A stretch of 64,000 bases of DNA from Candidatus Hydrogenedentota bacterium. GTDB lineage: Bacteria; Hydrogenedentota; Hydrogenedentia; Hydrogenedentales; JAEUWI01. Position 1 is the stretch's first letter. Each line of letters begins with the position of its first letter. The stretch is taken from contig JAHBVV010000018.1 of the NCBI GenBank assembly GCA_019637335.1, forward strand, positions 1 through 64,000, given 5' to 3'. Made by a program: the position numbers and the translations under genes. Below, in pieces: positions 37,595-46,499 of the stretch. The notes below the pieces were generated by a model. The model was not told where the DNA came from and made no database searches. It was given only the letters and a program-made list of their open reading frames with translations.

Positions 37595-37826
37595 TGCCGG
37601 CAGGGATGCCGGCGCTCCATCGGGCTCGCTTTTCTTGTTGCGAGCTTCTGTTCGGTCGTGCGCGCGCGTCCATAAAGCGTGGCGGACGGCGCCCGTTGCG
37701 AGATTGGGCGATGCGCGGCATGCAGGTCGCGGATAGGAAGGGTTCTCGTGCATGCCGGCAGGGATGCCAGCGCTCCATCGGGCTCGCTTTTCTTGATGCA
37801 GGCGGCTGTTCGGTCGTGCGCGCGCG
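37595..37826. repeat. 74-bp direct repeat pair, 158 bp apart
   Basis: Copies at 37595-37668 and 37753-37826 share TGCCGGCAGGGATGCC(G/A)GCG followed by CTCCATCGGGCTCGCTTTTC and end in TTCGGTCGTGCGCGCGCG. The GCCGGCAGGGATGCCGGC hairpin core also appears inside both MITE A copies. The 37491-37871 gap has no gene besides the promoter. Confidence 0.8.
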
Positions 37827-37871
37827 CCGATACGCGGCGTATTGATCACGATGCGGCCACGTCTGGCGGGC

Positions 37872-40856
37872 CTATTCCGCCGGCGGCGCCTCGTTCGCCT
37901 GGATGAAGGCGAAGAGATCGCGCAGGTCCTGGTCGGACATGCCGGTGAGGATGCCTTCGGGCATGACGGAGAGGGCCATGGGCTCCATGGATTTCACCTT
38001 TTCGAGGGGCACGGTCATTTCGTTGCCCGCGGAATCCACGAGCATCATTTCCGTATCGGTCTTGCGGAGGAGGAACCCGGTGATGACCCGCTCCGTCTCG
38101 CCGAGGCCGTCGTCCTCGCCGAGGATGGTGAAGGTGGCGCCGGTGTATTCGGGCAGCACGGAGCGGCTGGGGTCGATCACGTTGGTGACGAAGTCCCAGA
38201 GGTCCTTGCGGTTGAGGCCGGTGATTTCCGGGCCGACCTGGCGGCCGAAGCCGTGGTGCACGTGGCATTTGCCGCAGTTCTCCGCGTAGATCGGGATGCC
38301 GCGACGCGCGTCGCCCGGGCCGTTTTTCACGGTCGCCCAGACCGCGTTCACCTGCGCCATTTTCTCGTCGGGGCTGGTTCGGATGGCGCCCCAGTATTTC
38401 TGTACGAGGCGGTCGATCTCGGGATCGTTGAGCGCGGCGAGGTTCATGAGGAGCACGCGGTCGACATCGCTGGCGGGGACCTGGCCCGCATCCACGGCCT
38501 TCAGCAGGGCGGTGGCCCAGGGCTTGCGCGACACGAGCGCGCTGGCGATCCGGCCCTTGAGGTCGCCCGCTTCCGGGAGCGCCGCGAGCAGGGCGGCGCC
38601 CACGTCGGCGTCGCCAAAGCGCTGGAGCGCGCCGAGGGCGTCCGCGCGGAGATCGGGGCTGTTCTGGAAGAGATCGAGCAGCACCGGTTTCGCCGGGGCG
38701 TGGGTCTCTTCGCCGAGGAGGGTGATGAGGGCCTTCCGCTGCGCGGCGGGGACCTCGGGATCGGCGATCATCGCCGTCGCCTTCTCGTACACCTCGGTAT
38801 TGCCCAGGCGCGCCGCGATGATCAGGAGCTGCGTGTTATTCGGGTCATTTTCGAGGAGGCGGGCGAGCTCCGCATTGAGCGCGGCGGGGACAGTTGCGTT
38901 TGTGCCGGACCCGAGGCCCTTCGCAATGCCGGCGAGCAACTGCTGGCGCTGCGCGGGGGATTGCATGGCCGCGAGCACCGCCGCGCAGGCATTGAAGTCT
39001 TCGTCGCGCCGGTCCTGCGTGAAGCGCTGGCCGAGGCGGGCGACGATGGTCTGATCGAAGATCGCGCTGCTTGCCTGGACGGCGTCGTTCACCCACGCGA
39101 CGGCTGTGGCGCGGTCCCGGCGGATCTGGGCTTCGACGGCCCACCAAAGGAGCATGGGGATATGGGTATCGTCCACATCCTTCCCCGAGCGGAGCATGGC
39201 GAGGACGACGGCGAGGCCCTCTTCGGCATTCAGGCGGCCGGCCGTGCTTGCGAGCTGGCTGCGCACCTGGGGATCCTCCTCCACGAGGCCGAGCGCGACA
39301 AGTTTCCGGGCGATCAGATCGTTCGTGGCGCCGTCGTTGCCGATGATGCGCACCGTCCACTCGCGGACGGCGGGGTTCGGGTGATCGAGCGCGCGGGCGG
39401 CGAAATCCGGCGTGAAGCCGCCGGACGCGTTGATGGCCCAGAGCATCCAGAGGGAGCGCGCCTCGACGCGGTTCGGCTCCCAGAAGATGGCTTCGAGCGC
39501 GGGGATTGCGCTGGCGTCCTTCCGGTCGTACAGCACGCGGAGTGCGGTCTCCCGGTACCACTTGTTCGGGTGGTTGAGCGCGTTGATCAGGTCTTCGGTG
39601 GACGCCGCACCGAGATCGAAAGGGCGGTAGGGCGTGTTCTCACCCCAGGTCACGCGGTAGATGCGGCCCGTTTCGCGCAGGATGCGGTCGGTCTCCGCCG
39701 AAACGCTCCAGGTGATGTTGGTGTCGTGCCAGTCGGCGATGTAGAGGGCGCCGTCGGGCCCCTGGGCCATGTCGACGGGCCGGAAGTGCTGATCCTCGGT
39801 CTGGAGTATTTGGGCGGTTTCGTGCGCGGCGTAGGTCGAGCCTTTGGGCTTGAGTTCGGCGGTGCTGATGCAGCGTTTCAGGGCGCGCGCGGTGAAGAGG
39901 TTGTCCTGGAATTGCGCGGGGAAGTTTGGCGCGTGGTAGGAGACCATGCCCTGCGAGAGCTTGGCGCGGGTGCTGTGGTCCTCCATGCCCTCGAACCAGC
40001 CGTAAGCGTAGGGGTTGGTGAGTTCGCCGTGCTTGCCCCAGCTTTTCCAGTAGTAGCCGCCCTGGACGTTGTGAAAGCCGATGAGCCCGCCGTTGCTGCC
40101 GGTGAACATGCGGCCCTCGGCGTCCATGGCGATGCCGAAGTTGTTGTGGCCGCCCTCGGCGAAGAGTTCGAAGCGGCGGTCCTCGGTGTTGTAGCGCCAG
40201 AGGTTCTGGCCCTTGAAGTGGAGGCCTTCCTCGTCGATGCCGGGGCGCGTGACGGTGGCGGTGGTGGTGGAACCCTGGTAGCCGTAGAGCCAGCCGTCGG
40301 GCCCCCAGGTGAGGCTGCTGGCGACGGCGTGGAGATCTTCGAGGCCGAAACCGGCGAGGTGTACTTCCGGATCGCCATCGGGTACGTCGTCGCGATCCGC
40401 GTCCGGGTAGAAGAGCAGGTAGGGCGGGTTCATCACCCAGACGCCGCCGCGGCCGGGCAGGGCGGAGGTTGTGACGCTGAGTCCCTCCACGAAGACTTTC
40501 ATGTGGTCGAAGGTCCCGTCGCCGTCGGTGTCTTCGTGGATGGTGATGCGGTCTTTGCCCCGGACGTGGTTGGGCGGGGCGGCTGGGGGGAAGTTCTCGT
40601 ACTGGATGCGCCAGTATTCGTCGTGGCCGATGACCGTGAGTCCCTCGGGAAAGGGGAATTGGAGGTACTGCGTGATCCAGAGGCGTCCGCGCTCGTCGAA
40701 ATTCACGTCGAGCGGCTGGCGCACGTCGGGCTCGCGGAGCACGGTCTCGAGTTGGAAGCCCTCGGCGATGGTGAAGTCGATGTCCTGGCCGACCTGGGCG
40801 GGGGCGTGGAGCGCGGTAAGAAGGACGATCAGGCACGGAAACAAACGGGTGGGCAC
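37872..40856 (-). CDS. PVC-type membrane-bound dehydrogenase with HEAT-like repeats and c-type heme domain
   Basis: The 994-residue exported protein has a signal peptide (PTRLFPCLIVLLTALHAPAQ). An N-terminal beta-propeller of the PVC 'putative membrane-bound dehydrogenase' type (~25-400) follows, with RGRLWITQYLQFPFP, GPDGWLYGYQGS, GHNNFGIAMDAEGRMF and RPVDMAQGPDGALYIADWHD. Helical HEAT-like repeats fill ~420-830. A C-terminal heme-binding domain contains YAENCGKCHVHHG (CxxCH) and GPEITGLNRKDLWDFVTNVIDPSRSVLPEY. It is probably a periplasmic sugar or polyol oxidase passing electrons to cytochromes. The start is GTG at 40856, eight bases after AGGAGA; further upstream codons lack a signal. This family is strongly enriched in Planctomycetes, Verrucomicrobia and relatives. 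Confidence 0.9.
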   Translation of the reverse strand: MPTRLFPCLIVLLTALHAPAQVGQDIDFTIAEGFQLETVLREPDVRQPLDVNFDERGRLWITQYLQFPFPEGLTVIGHDEYWRIQYENFPPAAPPNHVRGKDRITIHEDTDGDGTFDHMKVFVEGLSVTTSALPGRGGVWVMNPPYLLFYPDADRDDVPDGDPEVHLAGFGLEDLHAVASSLTWGPDGWLYGYQGSTTTATVTRPGIDEEGLHFKGQNLWRYNTEDRRFELFAEGGHNNFGIAMDAEGRMFTGSNGGLIGFHNVQGGYYWKSWGKHGELTNPYAYGWFEGMEDHSTRAKLSQGMVSYHAPNFPAQFQDNLFTARALKRCISTAELKPKGSTYAAHETAQILQTEDQHFRPVDMAQGPDGALYIADWHDTNITWSVSAETDRILRETGRIYRVTWGENTPYRPFDLGAASTEDLINALNHPNKWYRETALRVLYDRKDASAIPALEAIFWEPNRVEARSLWMLWAINASGGFTPDFAARALDHPNPAVREWTVRIIGNDGATNDLIARKLVALGLVEEDPQVRSQLASTAGRLNAEEGLAVVLAMLRSGKDVDDTHIPMLLWWAVEAQIRRDRATAVAWVNDAVQASSAIFDQTIVARLGQRFTQDRRDEDFNACAAVLAAMQSPAQRQQLLAGIAKGLGSGTNATVPAALNAELARLLENDPNNTQLLIIAARLGNTEVYEKATAMIADPEVPAAQRKALITLLGEETHAPAKPVLLDLFQNSPDLRADALGALQRFGDADVGAALLAALPEAGDLKGRIASALVSRKPWATALLKAVDAGQVPASDVDRVLLMNLAALNDPEIDRLVQKYWGAIRTSPDEKMAQVNAVWATVKNGPGDARRGIPIYAENCGKCHVHHGFGRQVGPEITGLNRKDLWDFVTNVIDPSRSVLPEYTGATFTILGEDDGLGETERVITGFLLRKTDTEMMLVDSAGNEMTVPLEKVKSMEPMALSVMPEGILTGMSDQDLRDLFAFIQANEAPPAE

Positions 40857-40912
40857 GTTGGATTCTCCTGCGATTGCGGCTGCCGCCGGCGCCACCGGCG
40901 GGTGAGTCCGTT

Positions 40913-40941
40913 ATTGTGGCGGATTCGCGGGGGACTATCAA
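40913..40941 (-). promoter_or_regulatory. Candidate promoter of the PVC dehydrogenase
   Basis: On the minus strand, TTGATA (40941-40936), 17 bases, CACAAT (40918-40913), 57 bases before the GTG start. Confidence 0.45.
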
Positions 40942-41018
40942 GGCGGGGGTGCGGGAGGCGGCGGAGGGACGCGGCAGATGCGGGGTCGCGCGCCAAGCCA
41001 ACGCAACCGTTGGCCCCG

Positions 41019-41351
41019 TCACTCCAGTTGCGACCAGCCCTTGTTCGAGTCACCGATCTGGAGGAGGCCATATAAGATGGCAACGCCCGCCAATCCTCCG
41101 ATAATCGGGCCGATTCCCACACCGATGTATAGGTTGATGACCGCAGCTACGGCAGCGGTTACACAAAAGCCCCAGAATCCCCATTTCTTCCAGCGAAACA
41201 GGGCAATGGCGAAAATCACATTGCAGAGAGCGAAGAACGTCAGTATCGTCGCGCCATAGAGTCCGTACGTGAAAGCGGTGGCTGAATTGGCAACTATCAC
41301 GAATGCCAGCCATGCCGTGAGACAACCGTGCCTGCCCTTTTCTTCCGCCAC
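41019..41351 (-). CDS. Small membrane protein of unknown function
   Basis: The 110-residue protein has four hydrophobic segments: LTAWLAFVIVANSATAFTY, ATILTFFALCNVIFAIALF, WGFWGFCVTAAVAAVINLY and GIGPIIGGLAGVAILYGLL. A basic FRWKKWGFWG loop separates the middle pair. It resembles small HGCLTxWL-type membrane proteins found in diverse bacteria without known function. I prefer GTG at 41351 because GGGAGAAGGAA lies eight bases before it; an ATG at 41444 would add an unlikely 31-residue leader. G+C is visibly lower than in its neighbours, which hints at acquisition. Confidence 0.6.
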   Translation of the reverse strand: MAEEKGRHGCLTAWLAFVIVANSATAFTYGLYGATILTFFALCNVIFAIALFRWKKWGFWGFCVTAAVAAVINLYIGVGIGPIIGGLAGVAILYGLLQIGDSNKGWSQLE

Positions 41352-41871
41352 AATAAGTTCCTTCTCCCTGGTCCGAATCAATCGGTCCCAACAAACCCCA
41401 CTGGAGCACTTCGGATGCACGATGCCTCCAGAATTATGTCCCAATTGTCAAGGGGCTCTAACTGGCTGCAAACCACTTTAAGTCTTCCAAGGGCAGGATA
41501 GCGAGACTCACCACGACTGTCAATAACAGGTAACGGAGCGGTACACCCACCGGCTGGTGCTACGCGCAACAGCCAGGCGTGTGGCGCACTTGCCAGCCGG
41601 AGGCAGTCCCCCGGGTGCGGGTACAGCCTTTTATGACGCTTCGCGTCACCCGTTAAGGTTGAAAATGGACGGCAGCTTCGCCGCCTGGCAGGCGGGGACG
41701 CCTGCGCTCCCAGCCTTTGCCGCTTCTTTGGGAGAGATACTGTATTCTGGTTTGTGTGTGGCGGTTGTGGTGAAGCTGAGGCGTGTTTTTTCGGAGCAGA
41801 TTTCAGAGCAGCCAGAGGCAGTCCCCTGTGGATCGCATCGTGCATTTGCCAGGCGGAGCCGGCCCCCCTGA
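41352..41871. other. Intergenic region with GGCAGGCGGGGACGCCTGCG motif
   Basis: No gene was seen. The word GGCAGGCGGGGACGCC followed by TGCGCTCCCAGCC (about 41687-41716) recurs near 46035 and 62285, where it is part of a longer repeat. The region around 41445-41560 is lower in G+C. Confidence 0.4.
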
Positions 41872-42843
41872 TCAGGTTGCGAGGAGGCGTGCGACGCGGA
41901 GGAGGTCTTGATCAAATTCGGTGCGGTGTTCCCAGGCCTCGCTGAGGGGGCAGAGGATCATTTTGAGGTGGCTGATGCCGACCATTTTGCCGGTTTCGCC
42001 TTCGAGCAGGGCTTCGACGGCGCGGACGCCCATGCGGCTGGCGAGGACGCGGTCGAAGGCGGTGGGGCTGCCGCCGCGCTGGAGGTGCCCGATGATGGTG
42101 ACGCGGGACTGCTTGAATTCGGAGACTTTTTCGACCTCGTTGGCGATGGTGATGGCGTTGCCGGCGTCATCGCCCTCGGCGACGACGACGACCATGGAGG
42201 TTTTTCCGTTGTCGCGGCCGTAGCGGAGCATGTCGACGAGCGCGGGGATGTCGGTTGGCTCTTCGGGCACGAGCACCTCCTCGGCGCCACCCGCCATGCC
42301 GGCGATGATGGAGATGTAGCCGCTGTGGCGTCCCATCATTTCGACGAAGAAGATGCGATCATGCGAGGCGGCGGTGTCGCGCACGCGATCGAGGGCGTCC
42401 ATGGCGGTGTTGATGGCGGTGTCGAATCCGATGGTGTAGTCGGTGCCGCCGATGTCGTTGTCGATGGTGCCGGGGAGGCCGATGCAGGGGATGCCGTGTT
42501 CCTGGTGCAGGAGGTGGGCGCCCCGGTAGGAGCCGTCGCCGCCGATGACGACGAGGCCCTCGATGCCCTGCTCCCGGAGCTGCGCGGCGGCGCGGGCGCG
42601 TCCCTCGGGCTGCATGAATTCCTTGCAGCGGGCGGAGTGCAGGATGGTGCCGCCGCGGTTGATGATGCCGCTGACGGAGCGGGCTCCCAGCGGCTCGAAC
42701 TGGCCCTCGATCATGCCGTGGTAGCCCCGGTGAATGCCGGTGACCTCCAGGCCGTGGTGGATTCCGGCCCGCACGACCGCGCGGATGGCGGCATTCATTC
42801 CCGGCGAGTCCCCGCCGCTCGTCAACACCCCGATGCGTTTCAT
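41872..42843 (-). CDS. pfkA: ATP-dependent 6-phosphofructokinase
   Basis: The 323-residue glycolytic enzyme phosphorylates fructose-6-phosphate. Motifs are TSGGDSPGMNAAIR (phosphate loop), VVIGGDGSYRGA with Gly104 in GGDGS (the ATP-type residue; PPi-dependent enzymes have Asp), PGTIDNDI with catalytic D128, VEMMGRHSGY and LGHLQRGGSP-like IIGHLQRGGSPTAFDR. The length is that of bacterial PfkA. Its ATG overlaps the stop of the upstream gene in the tetramer ATGA, so it is translationally coupled as the last gene of a three-gene operon. Fructose-6-phosphate from NagB would be a substrate. Confidence 0.95.
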   Translation of the reverse strand: MKRIGVLTSGGDSPGMNAAIRAVVRAGIHHGLEVTGIHRGYHGMIEGQFEPLGARSVSGIINRGGTILHSARCKEFMQPEGRARAAAQLREQGIEGLVVIGGDGSYRGAHLLHQEHGIPCIGLPGTIDNDIGGTDYTIGFDTAINTAMDALDRVRDTAASHDRIFFVEMMGRHSGYISIIAGMAGGAEEVLVPEEPTDIPALVDMLRYGRDNGKTSMVVVVAEGDDAGNAITIANEVEKVSEFKQSRVTIIGHLQRGGSPTAFDRVLASRMGVRAVEALLEGETGKMVGISHLKMILCPLSEAWEHRTEFDQDLLRVARLLAT

Positions 42844-44720
42844 TTCTTCTTCCCCTTCGCGTTTGCGGTTGGCTTTGGTTCTTCCTGCTTTTCCGGCTCG
42901 GGCAGGGCCATCTGGTCGCTGAGCGGGCCGGCCTTCACTGCGTGTTCCAGCCCCCGCGCGCGCCATTCGGCCAGGGCGGCGACGGCGTCCGCCTCGGCCT
43001 TGGCGCCGGCCGCGAGGAGCCATTCTACCTCGTCCATGAGGCGCCGCACTTCTCCGACGAGCCAGTCGCCCCGGGCGCGCGCCTGCGGGGTGGCGGTGGC
43101 GCCGGTGAGGTAGGCGCTGACGAACTCGTCGCAGCGGGCGAGGGTGTCCTGGATGGGCTCGATGAAGGTGGCGCCGCGGGCTCCTTCGAGGCGGCAGAGC
43201 GTCCGGGTGAGGCGGGCGAGCTCGGCCATGGCTCCGACGGCGGCGGGCCTGGGGATGCGCCCGGCGTGCCAGCGATCCTCGATATCGGGGAAGCCCCGCA
43301 GGAGCGCGAAGAAGTGTACGCGGCTGGTTTCGCCGTCGGGCGCATCGCCCGCCGCGGCGAGGGTTTCGCGCTGCGCTTCGGTCCAGGCGGGTGCGAGGTC
43401 GCGGCGCGCGAGAATCGCCCGGACGGTGGATTTGGTCTCGGCGACGAGCGCGGCTTCGAGCAGCGGCCCGCCAGCGCCCGTCAGGAATTGAATGGAGGCG
43501 CCGGCGGTTCCGGCCCAGCGCTCGCCATCGGGATCGCCGAACGTCCGCGGGTTGCCCCAGGCGTCCCGCAGGGTGAAGGGGGCGCTTTCGCTCCAGGGGA
43601 GGGCAATTTCGGTGTCGCCGCCGGTGCTCCATAGGGCCATGGTCCACGCGGGGCCGCGCGCGAAGAGGCGCGCGCGGGCGGCGCCGGGCTGCGGGAGGAT
43701 GGCGGCGAAACCGGCGGGTGGAATGGCATGGGCGAGGGTGTTTGCGTAGCCGATCCCGGATTGCAGCGCGCCATCGGCCACGAACAAGCGGGCGGGGATG
43801 CCGATCCGGACCGCGCCGCGCGCCCGGGCCTCGAAACAGGCGGGCAGCAGCCCCGCGGGGTCCTCCCCGGCGTGGAGGTACTCCAGCGTGGCGGCTTCGA
43901 TGCCCCGAACCTGAAACGCGATGCGGATCAGGGCGAGCGCGTCGGGGCCGGCGGCGTCGCCGCGAAGGACGAGGTGCTCGGCGTCGCGGACATCCACGGC
44001 GGCGAGTACGGCGTCCAGGTCGGCGGCGTCGCCAATGGCGAGCATGACGGGGAGGCTGCACGGCAGCGCCTGTAGCGCTTCGATGGCGGCGGGGAGCGCG
44101 GGTGCGTTTTCCGGCGTGGCGGCGAGTTCCCAGCGTGCGATGGCGCCGCAACCCAGTTCGCCCAGGCGGGCCCCGGTGCGCGCGGCGTTTTCGACATCGT
44201 CGAGGACCACGAGGGCCTGCATGCCGAGCGCGGCCAGGCCGGTGAAGAGGACCTCCGGTTCGGGGTGGCTTGCGGGCACGCGCACCCGATCGATGGCGGC
44301 GGCGCGCAGCGCGAGGAGGGTATCGCGGCTGATTTCGTCGCCCCAGGCATAGACGGGATGGGGTTCCGCCCCGGCGGGCCGATCGATCCGGTACACCGCC
44401 GCTTGCCGCTCTTCGATCGCGGCGCCATCGCCCACGCGGACCGTAACCCGCCATTCTCCTCGGATCTCGGGGAGGTTCTTCACGGCGCACCAGCGGTCGA
44501 TACCGGGTCCGAGACTGACTTCCGGGAAGACCTGGCGCACGGCATCGCCCTCCGCGCCGGGCTCAAGGATCACCTCGACATTCGCCACGGTCGCGGCGTC
44601 GCTCCGGATCTCGACGATAAAGGGATCATCGACGTAGCTGTAGGCAAGGGGCTGATCCGGCGAAACGGTGATTTCCACCGCCGCCAGGAGCAGCGCCAGT
44701 GCCGCGGCCGCGCCGGTCAC
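42840..44720 (-). CDS. Exported protein of unknown function, coupled to pfkA
   Basis: The 626-residue protein has a short signal peptide. An N-terminal beta-domain (~20-110, PFIVEIRSDAATVANVEVIL) is followed by an alpha/beta region (~125-330) with repeated short strands and helices (DRVRVPASHPEPEVLFTGLAALGMQALVVLDD, GIPARLFVADGALQSGIGYANTLAHAI), suggestive of a glycosidase-like TIM barrel. A beta region and a helical C-terminal part (~440-600) end in a Lys-rich tail (KGKKK). No catalytic residue can be assigned. It starts with GTG overlapping the MBL hydrolase stop (GTGA) and ends overlapping pfkA (ATGA), so three unrelated-looking proteins are translated as a set. Confidence 0.65.
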   Translation of the reverse strand: MTGAAAALALLLAAVEITVSPDQPLAYSYVDDPFIVEIRSDAATVANVEVILEPGAEGDAVRQVFPEVSLGPGIDRWCAVKNLPEIRGEWRVTVRVGDGAAIEERQAAVYRIDRPAGAEPHPVYAWGDEISRDTLLALRAAAIDRVRVPASHPEPEVLFTGLAALGMQALVVLDDVENAARTGARLGELGCGAIARWELAATPENAPALPAAIEALQALPCSLPVMLAIGDAADLDAVLAAVDVRDAEHLVLRGDAAGPDALALIRIAFQVRGIEAATLEYLHAGEDPAGLLPACFEARARGAVRIGIPARLFVADGALQSGIGYANTLAHAIPPAGFAAILPQPGAARARLFARGPAWTMALWSTGGDTEIALPWSESAPFTLRDAWGNPRTFGDPDGERWAGTAGASIQFLTGAGGPLLEAALVAETKSTVRAILARRDLAPAWTEAQRETLAAAGDAPDGETSRVHFFALLRGFPDIEDRWHAGRIPRPAAVGAMAELARLTRTLCRLEGARGATFIEPIQDTLARCDEFVSAYLTGATATPQARARGDWLVGEVRRLMDEVEWLLAAGAKAEADAVAALAEWRARGLEHAVKAGPLSDQMALPEPEKQEEPKPTANAKGKKK

Positions 44721-45331
44721 AGGCCCCTCAGAAAGGGGTTCGTGGCGCGCTCGCGCCCGATGGTCGTGGTGGGGCCGTGACCGCAGTAGACGACGGTGTC
44801 GTCGGGCAGGGGCCAGAGCTTTGTCTTGATGGAGTCTAGCAGCTGTTCGAAACTGCCGCCGGGCAGGTCGGTGCGCCCGATGGAGCCGCTGAAGAGGACG
44901 TCGCCGCCGATCACAAAGCCATCGCCGACGAGGACGACGTGTCCCGGCGCGTGGCCGGGCGTGTGCAGCACCTTCATCTCGACCCCGCCGACTTTGATGA
45001 TGTCACCCTCCTCAATGAAGCGATCGGGATCCGGCGAGGGCGGGCAGGCGACGCCAAACATCATGCCCTGTTGCTCCAGGGATTGCAGGAGCGGGAGGTC
45101 GTCGCGGTGGCAGACGAGGGGCGCGCCGGTGGCGGCGACCATGCCGGCGTTTCCGCCGGCGTGATCGATGTGGCAGTGCGTGTTGAAGATCATGGTGACC
45201 GTATCATCCGCGACGGAGGCCTTGAGTTCCGCGGTGGCTTCGCCGGGATCGATGACGATGGCCTCGCCGCCGTCCTTGATCACGTAGCAGTTCATGGCGA
45301 AGGGGGTCATCTCGAAGGACAGAATTTCCAA
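44717..45331 (-). CDS. Metallo-beta-lactamase-fold hydrolase (glyoxalase II-like)
   Basis: The 204-residue binuclear zinc hydrolase has THCHIDHAGG (ligands H52, H54, D56, H57), HTPGHAPGH (H127 region), GGDVLFSGSIGRTDLPGG (bridging D144) and YCGHGPTTTIGRE (H185). The pattern matches the YcbL/glyoxalase II-like subgroup that hydrolyses thioesters such as S-lactoylglutathione; the true substrate is unknown. It lacks the C-terminal substrate domain of full-length glyoxalase II. The start is TTG at 45331, directly behind AAGGAG (about 45339-45344). A -10-like TATACT (45381-45376, minus strand) lies upstream. It is the first gene of the coupled operon ending in pfkA. Confidence 0.9.
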   Translation of the reverse strand: MEILSFEMTPFAMNCYVIKDGGEAIVIDPGEATAELKASVADDTVTMIFNTHCHIDHAGGNAGMVAATGAPLVCHRDDLPLLQSLEQQGMMFGVACPPSPDPDRFIEEGDIIKVGGVEMKVLHTPGHAPGHVVLVGDGFVIGGDVLFSGSIGRTDLPGGSFEQLLDSIKTKLWPLPDDTVVYCGHGPTTTIGRERATNPFLRGL

Positions 45332-45833
45332 ACGTAACTCCTTGTAGTGCGGTCCGGCGCGGCCGGGCGTCCCCCAGTATACCCGAAATCGGGGCGCCGC
45401 CGCCGGGTTGTGGCGGGCGAATTCAATGGCTTGTGTTTATCTGTCCGGTGATCGCGTATGGCGCGGGACCGCGTTTTGGGGGTAACGGATGAGTGGGCCA
45501 CGATTGGACACGAATTCACACAGGGCAGCCTCTGGCCGCAACCGAAGAAGGGATCACCACGAAGGTCACGAAGGTCACGAAGAAAAGAAGTCTTTGAAGG
45601 GGAGTTCTCCATGCCAAGGTGTAAGGAGGCGACGCGAGGTCTATGCGCGCGGCGGATTGGATTGGGAGCCACAAAGAGCACAGAGAACACAAAAGATTTG
45701 TTTGGACCGCGAGTGGACTCCGCGCAGCGTTTGGCCGCGATTTGGAATTTTGACCACGGATTACACTGATTGCACGGATAGAGATGGAATTCGATGAGTT
45801 CCAACCGCGATTGGTCACGAGTGAAGAAATGAT
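45332..45833. repeat. Intergenic dispersed repeats
   Basis: GGATCACCACGAAGGTCACGAAGGTCACGAAG (read as two halves from 45551), ACCACGGATTACACTGATTG (45752) and CACAGAGAACACAAAAG belong to the same class as 14244-15068. GCCGCCGCCGGGTTGTGG occurs here (45396) and again at 46381. No gene was found. Confidence 0.6.
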
Positions 45834-46137
45834 GTAATTCTTTAGCGGAATGAAGCTGGCTTGATACCTCGACGACACAATCCCGCGCAGCAACGGAAGT
45901 GTGGACGAATGGGAGCGCGGGCGGCCCGCCCGCACCGCGCCGAAGGCGCGAATCTAAACAGTGGTAGTCCGGGTCCAATCGTCTCCCCGATCAAGTGTGC
46001 CCAAATCGCAAATACGCCATGCACCTCCGGTGCATTGCAGGCGGGGACGCCTGCGCTCCCAGCCTTGCGAGCTCTCGTCGTAGGATCGCGGCATGACAAG
46101 AATGGGCTGGCGCTACTTCAGACCGCTAAAGTGTTAC
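45834..46137. mobile_element. IS66-like MITE, copy 2 (304 bp)
   Basis: The left end is GTAATTCTTTAGCGG and the right end ACCGCTAAAGTGTTAC. A perfect 8-bp target duplication, GAAATGAT, occupies 45826-45833 and 46138-46145. The interior differs from copy 1 and is homologous to 61870-62345. It contains GTGGTAGTCCGGGTCC (45961), the unoccupied version of the site where MITE A sits at 61975, and the GGCGGGGACGCCTGCGCTCC word. Confidence 0.85.
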
Positions 46138-46392
46138 GAAATGATTTATTCGTCGTGGGATTCCAAGGCTGAATTCCTGGCTTCCATGGGCCGTTCGAAG
46201 GCGCCGCTCGCGCTGAGTCAGCCTGGAAGGCCAGGCCACGATGGCGAGCGCTGAAGGATTGCGGCGATTGTGGATCCGCGACGGGCATCGGGGCTGATCA
46301 CCGTCAGGCAGGGTCGAAGATGCGCCGTGCGGGATCCCCAACCTCCTGGCGGAAATGGCGGGGTGATGGGACTTTCGAATGCCGCCGCCGGG

Positions 46393-46422
46393 TTGTGGAA
46401 CGCGGTCGCGGTTGTGTAGGGT
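46393..46422 (+). promoter_or_regulatory. Candidate promoter of the lyase gene
   Basis: TTGTGG (46393-46398), 18 bases, TAGGGT (46417-46422), 78 bases before the ATG at 46500. The -10 box equals that of galM. Confidence 0.4.
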
Positions 46423-46499
46423 GGCGGGATATATTGCCGCGTTGCGGTAGACCAGGCGGGGGCTGATTCCGCCTGGCGAACCGAGAAGGAACCCCTCCG

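Noticed and set aside
37842-41075. A 1077-codon open frame on the plus strand
   Set aside because: It is antisense to the PVC-type dehydrogenase, whose propeller, heme motif and signal peptide are clear. The plus frame reads as low-complexity Val/Gly/Glu-rich protein.
41872-44490. An 872-codon reading of the pfkA frame extended upstream
   Set aside because: PfkA homology begins exactly at the ATG at 42843. The extension is an Arg/Pro-rich shadow of the upstream gene.
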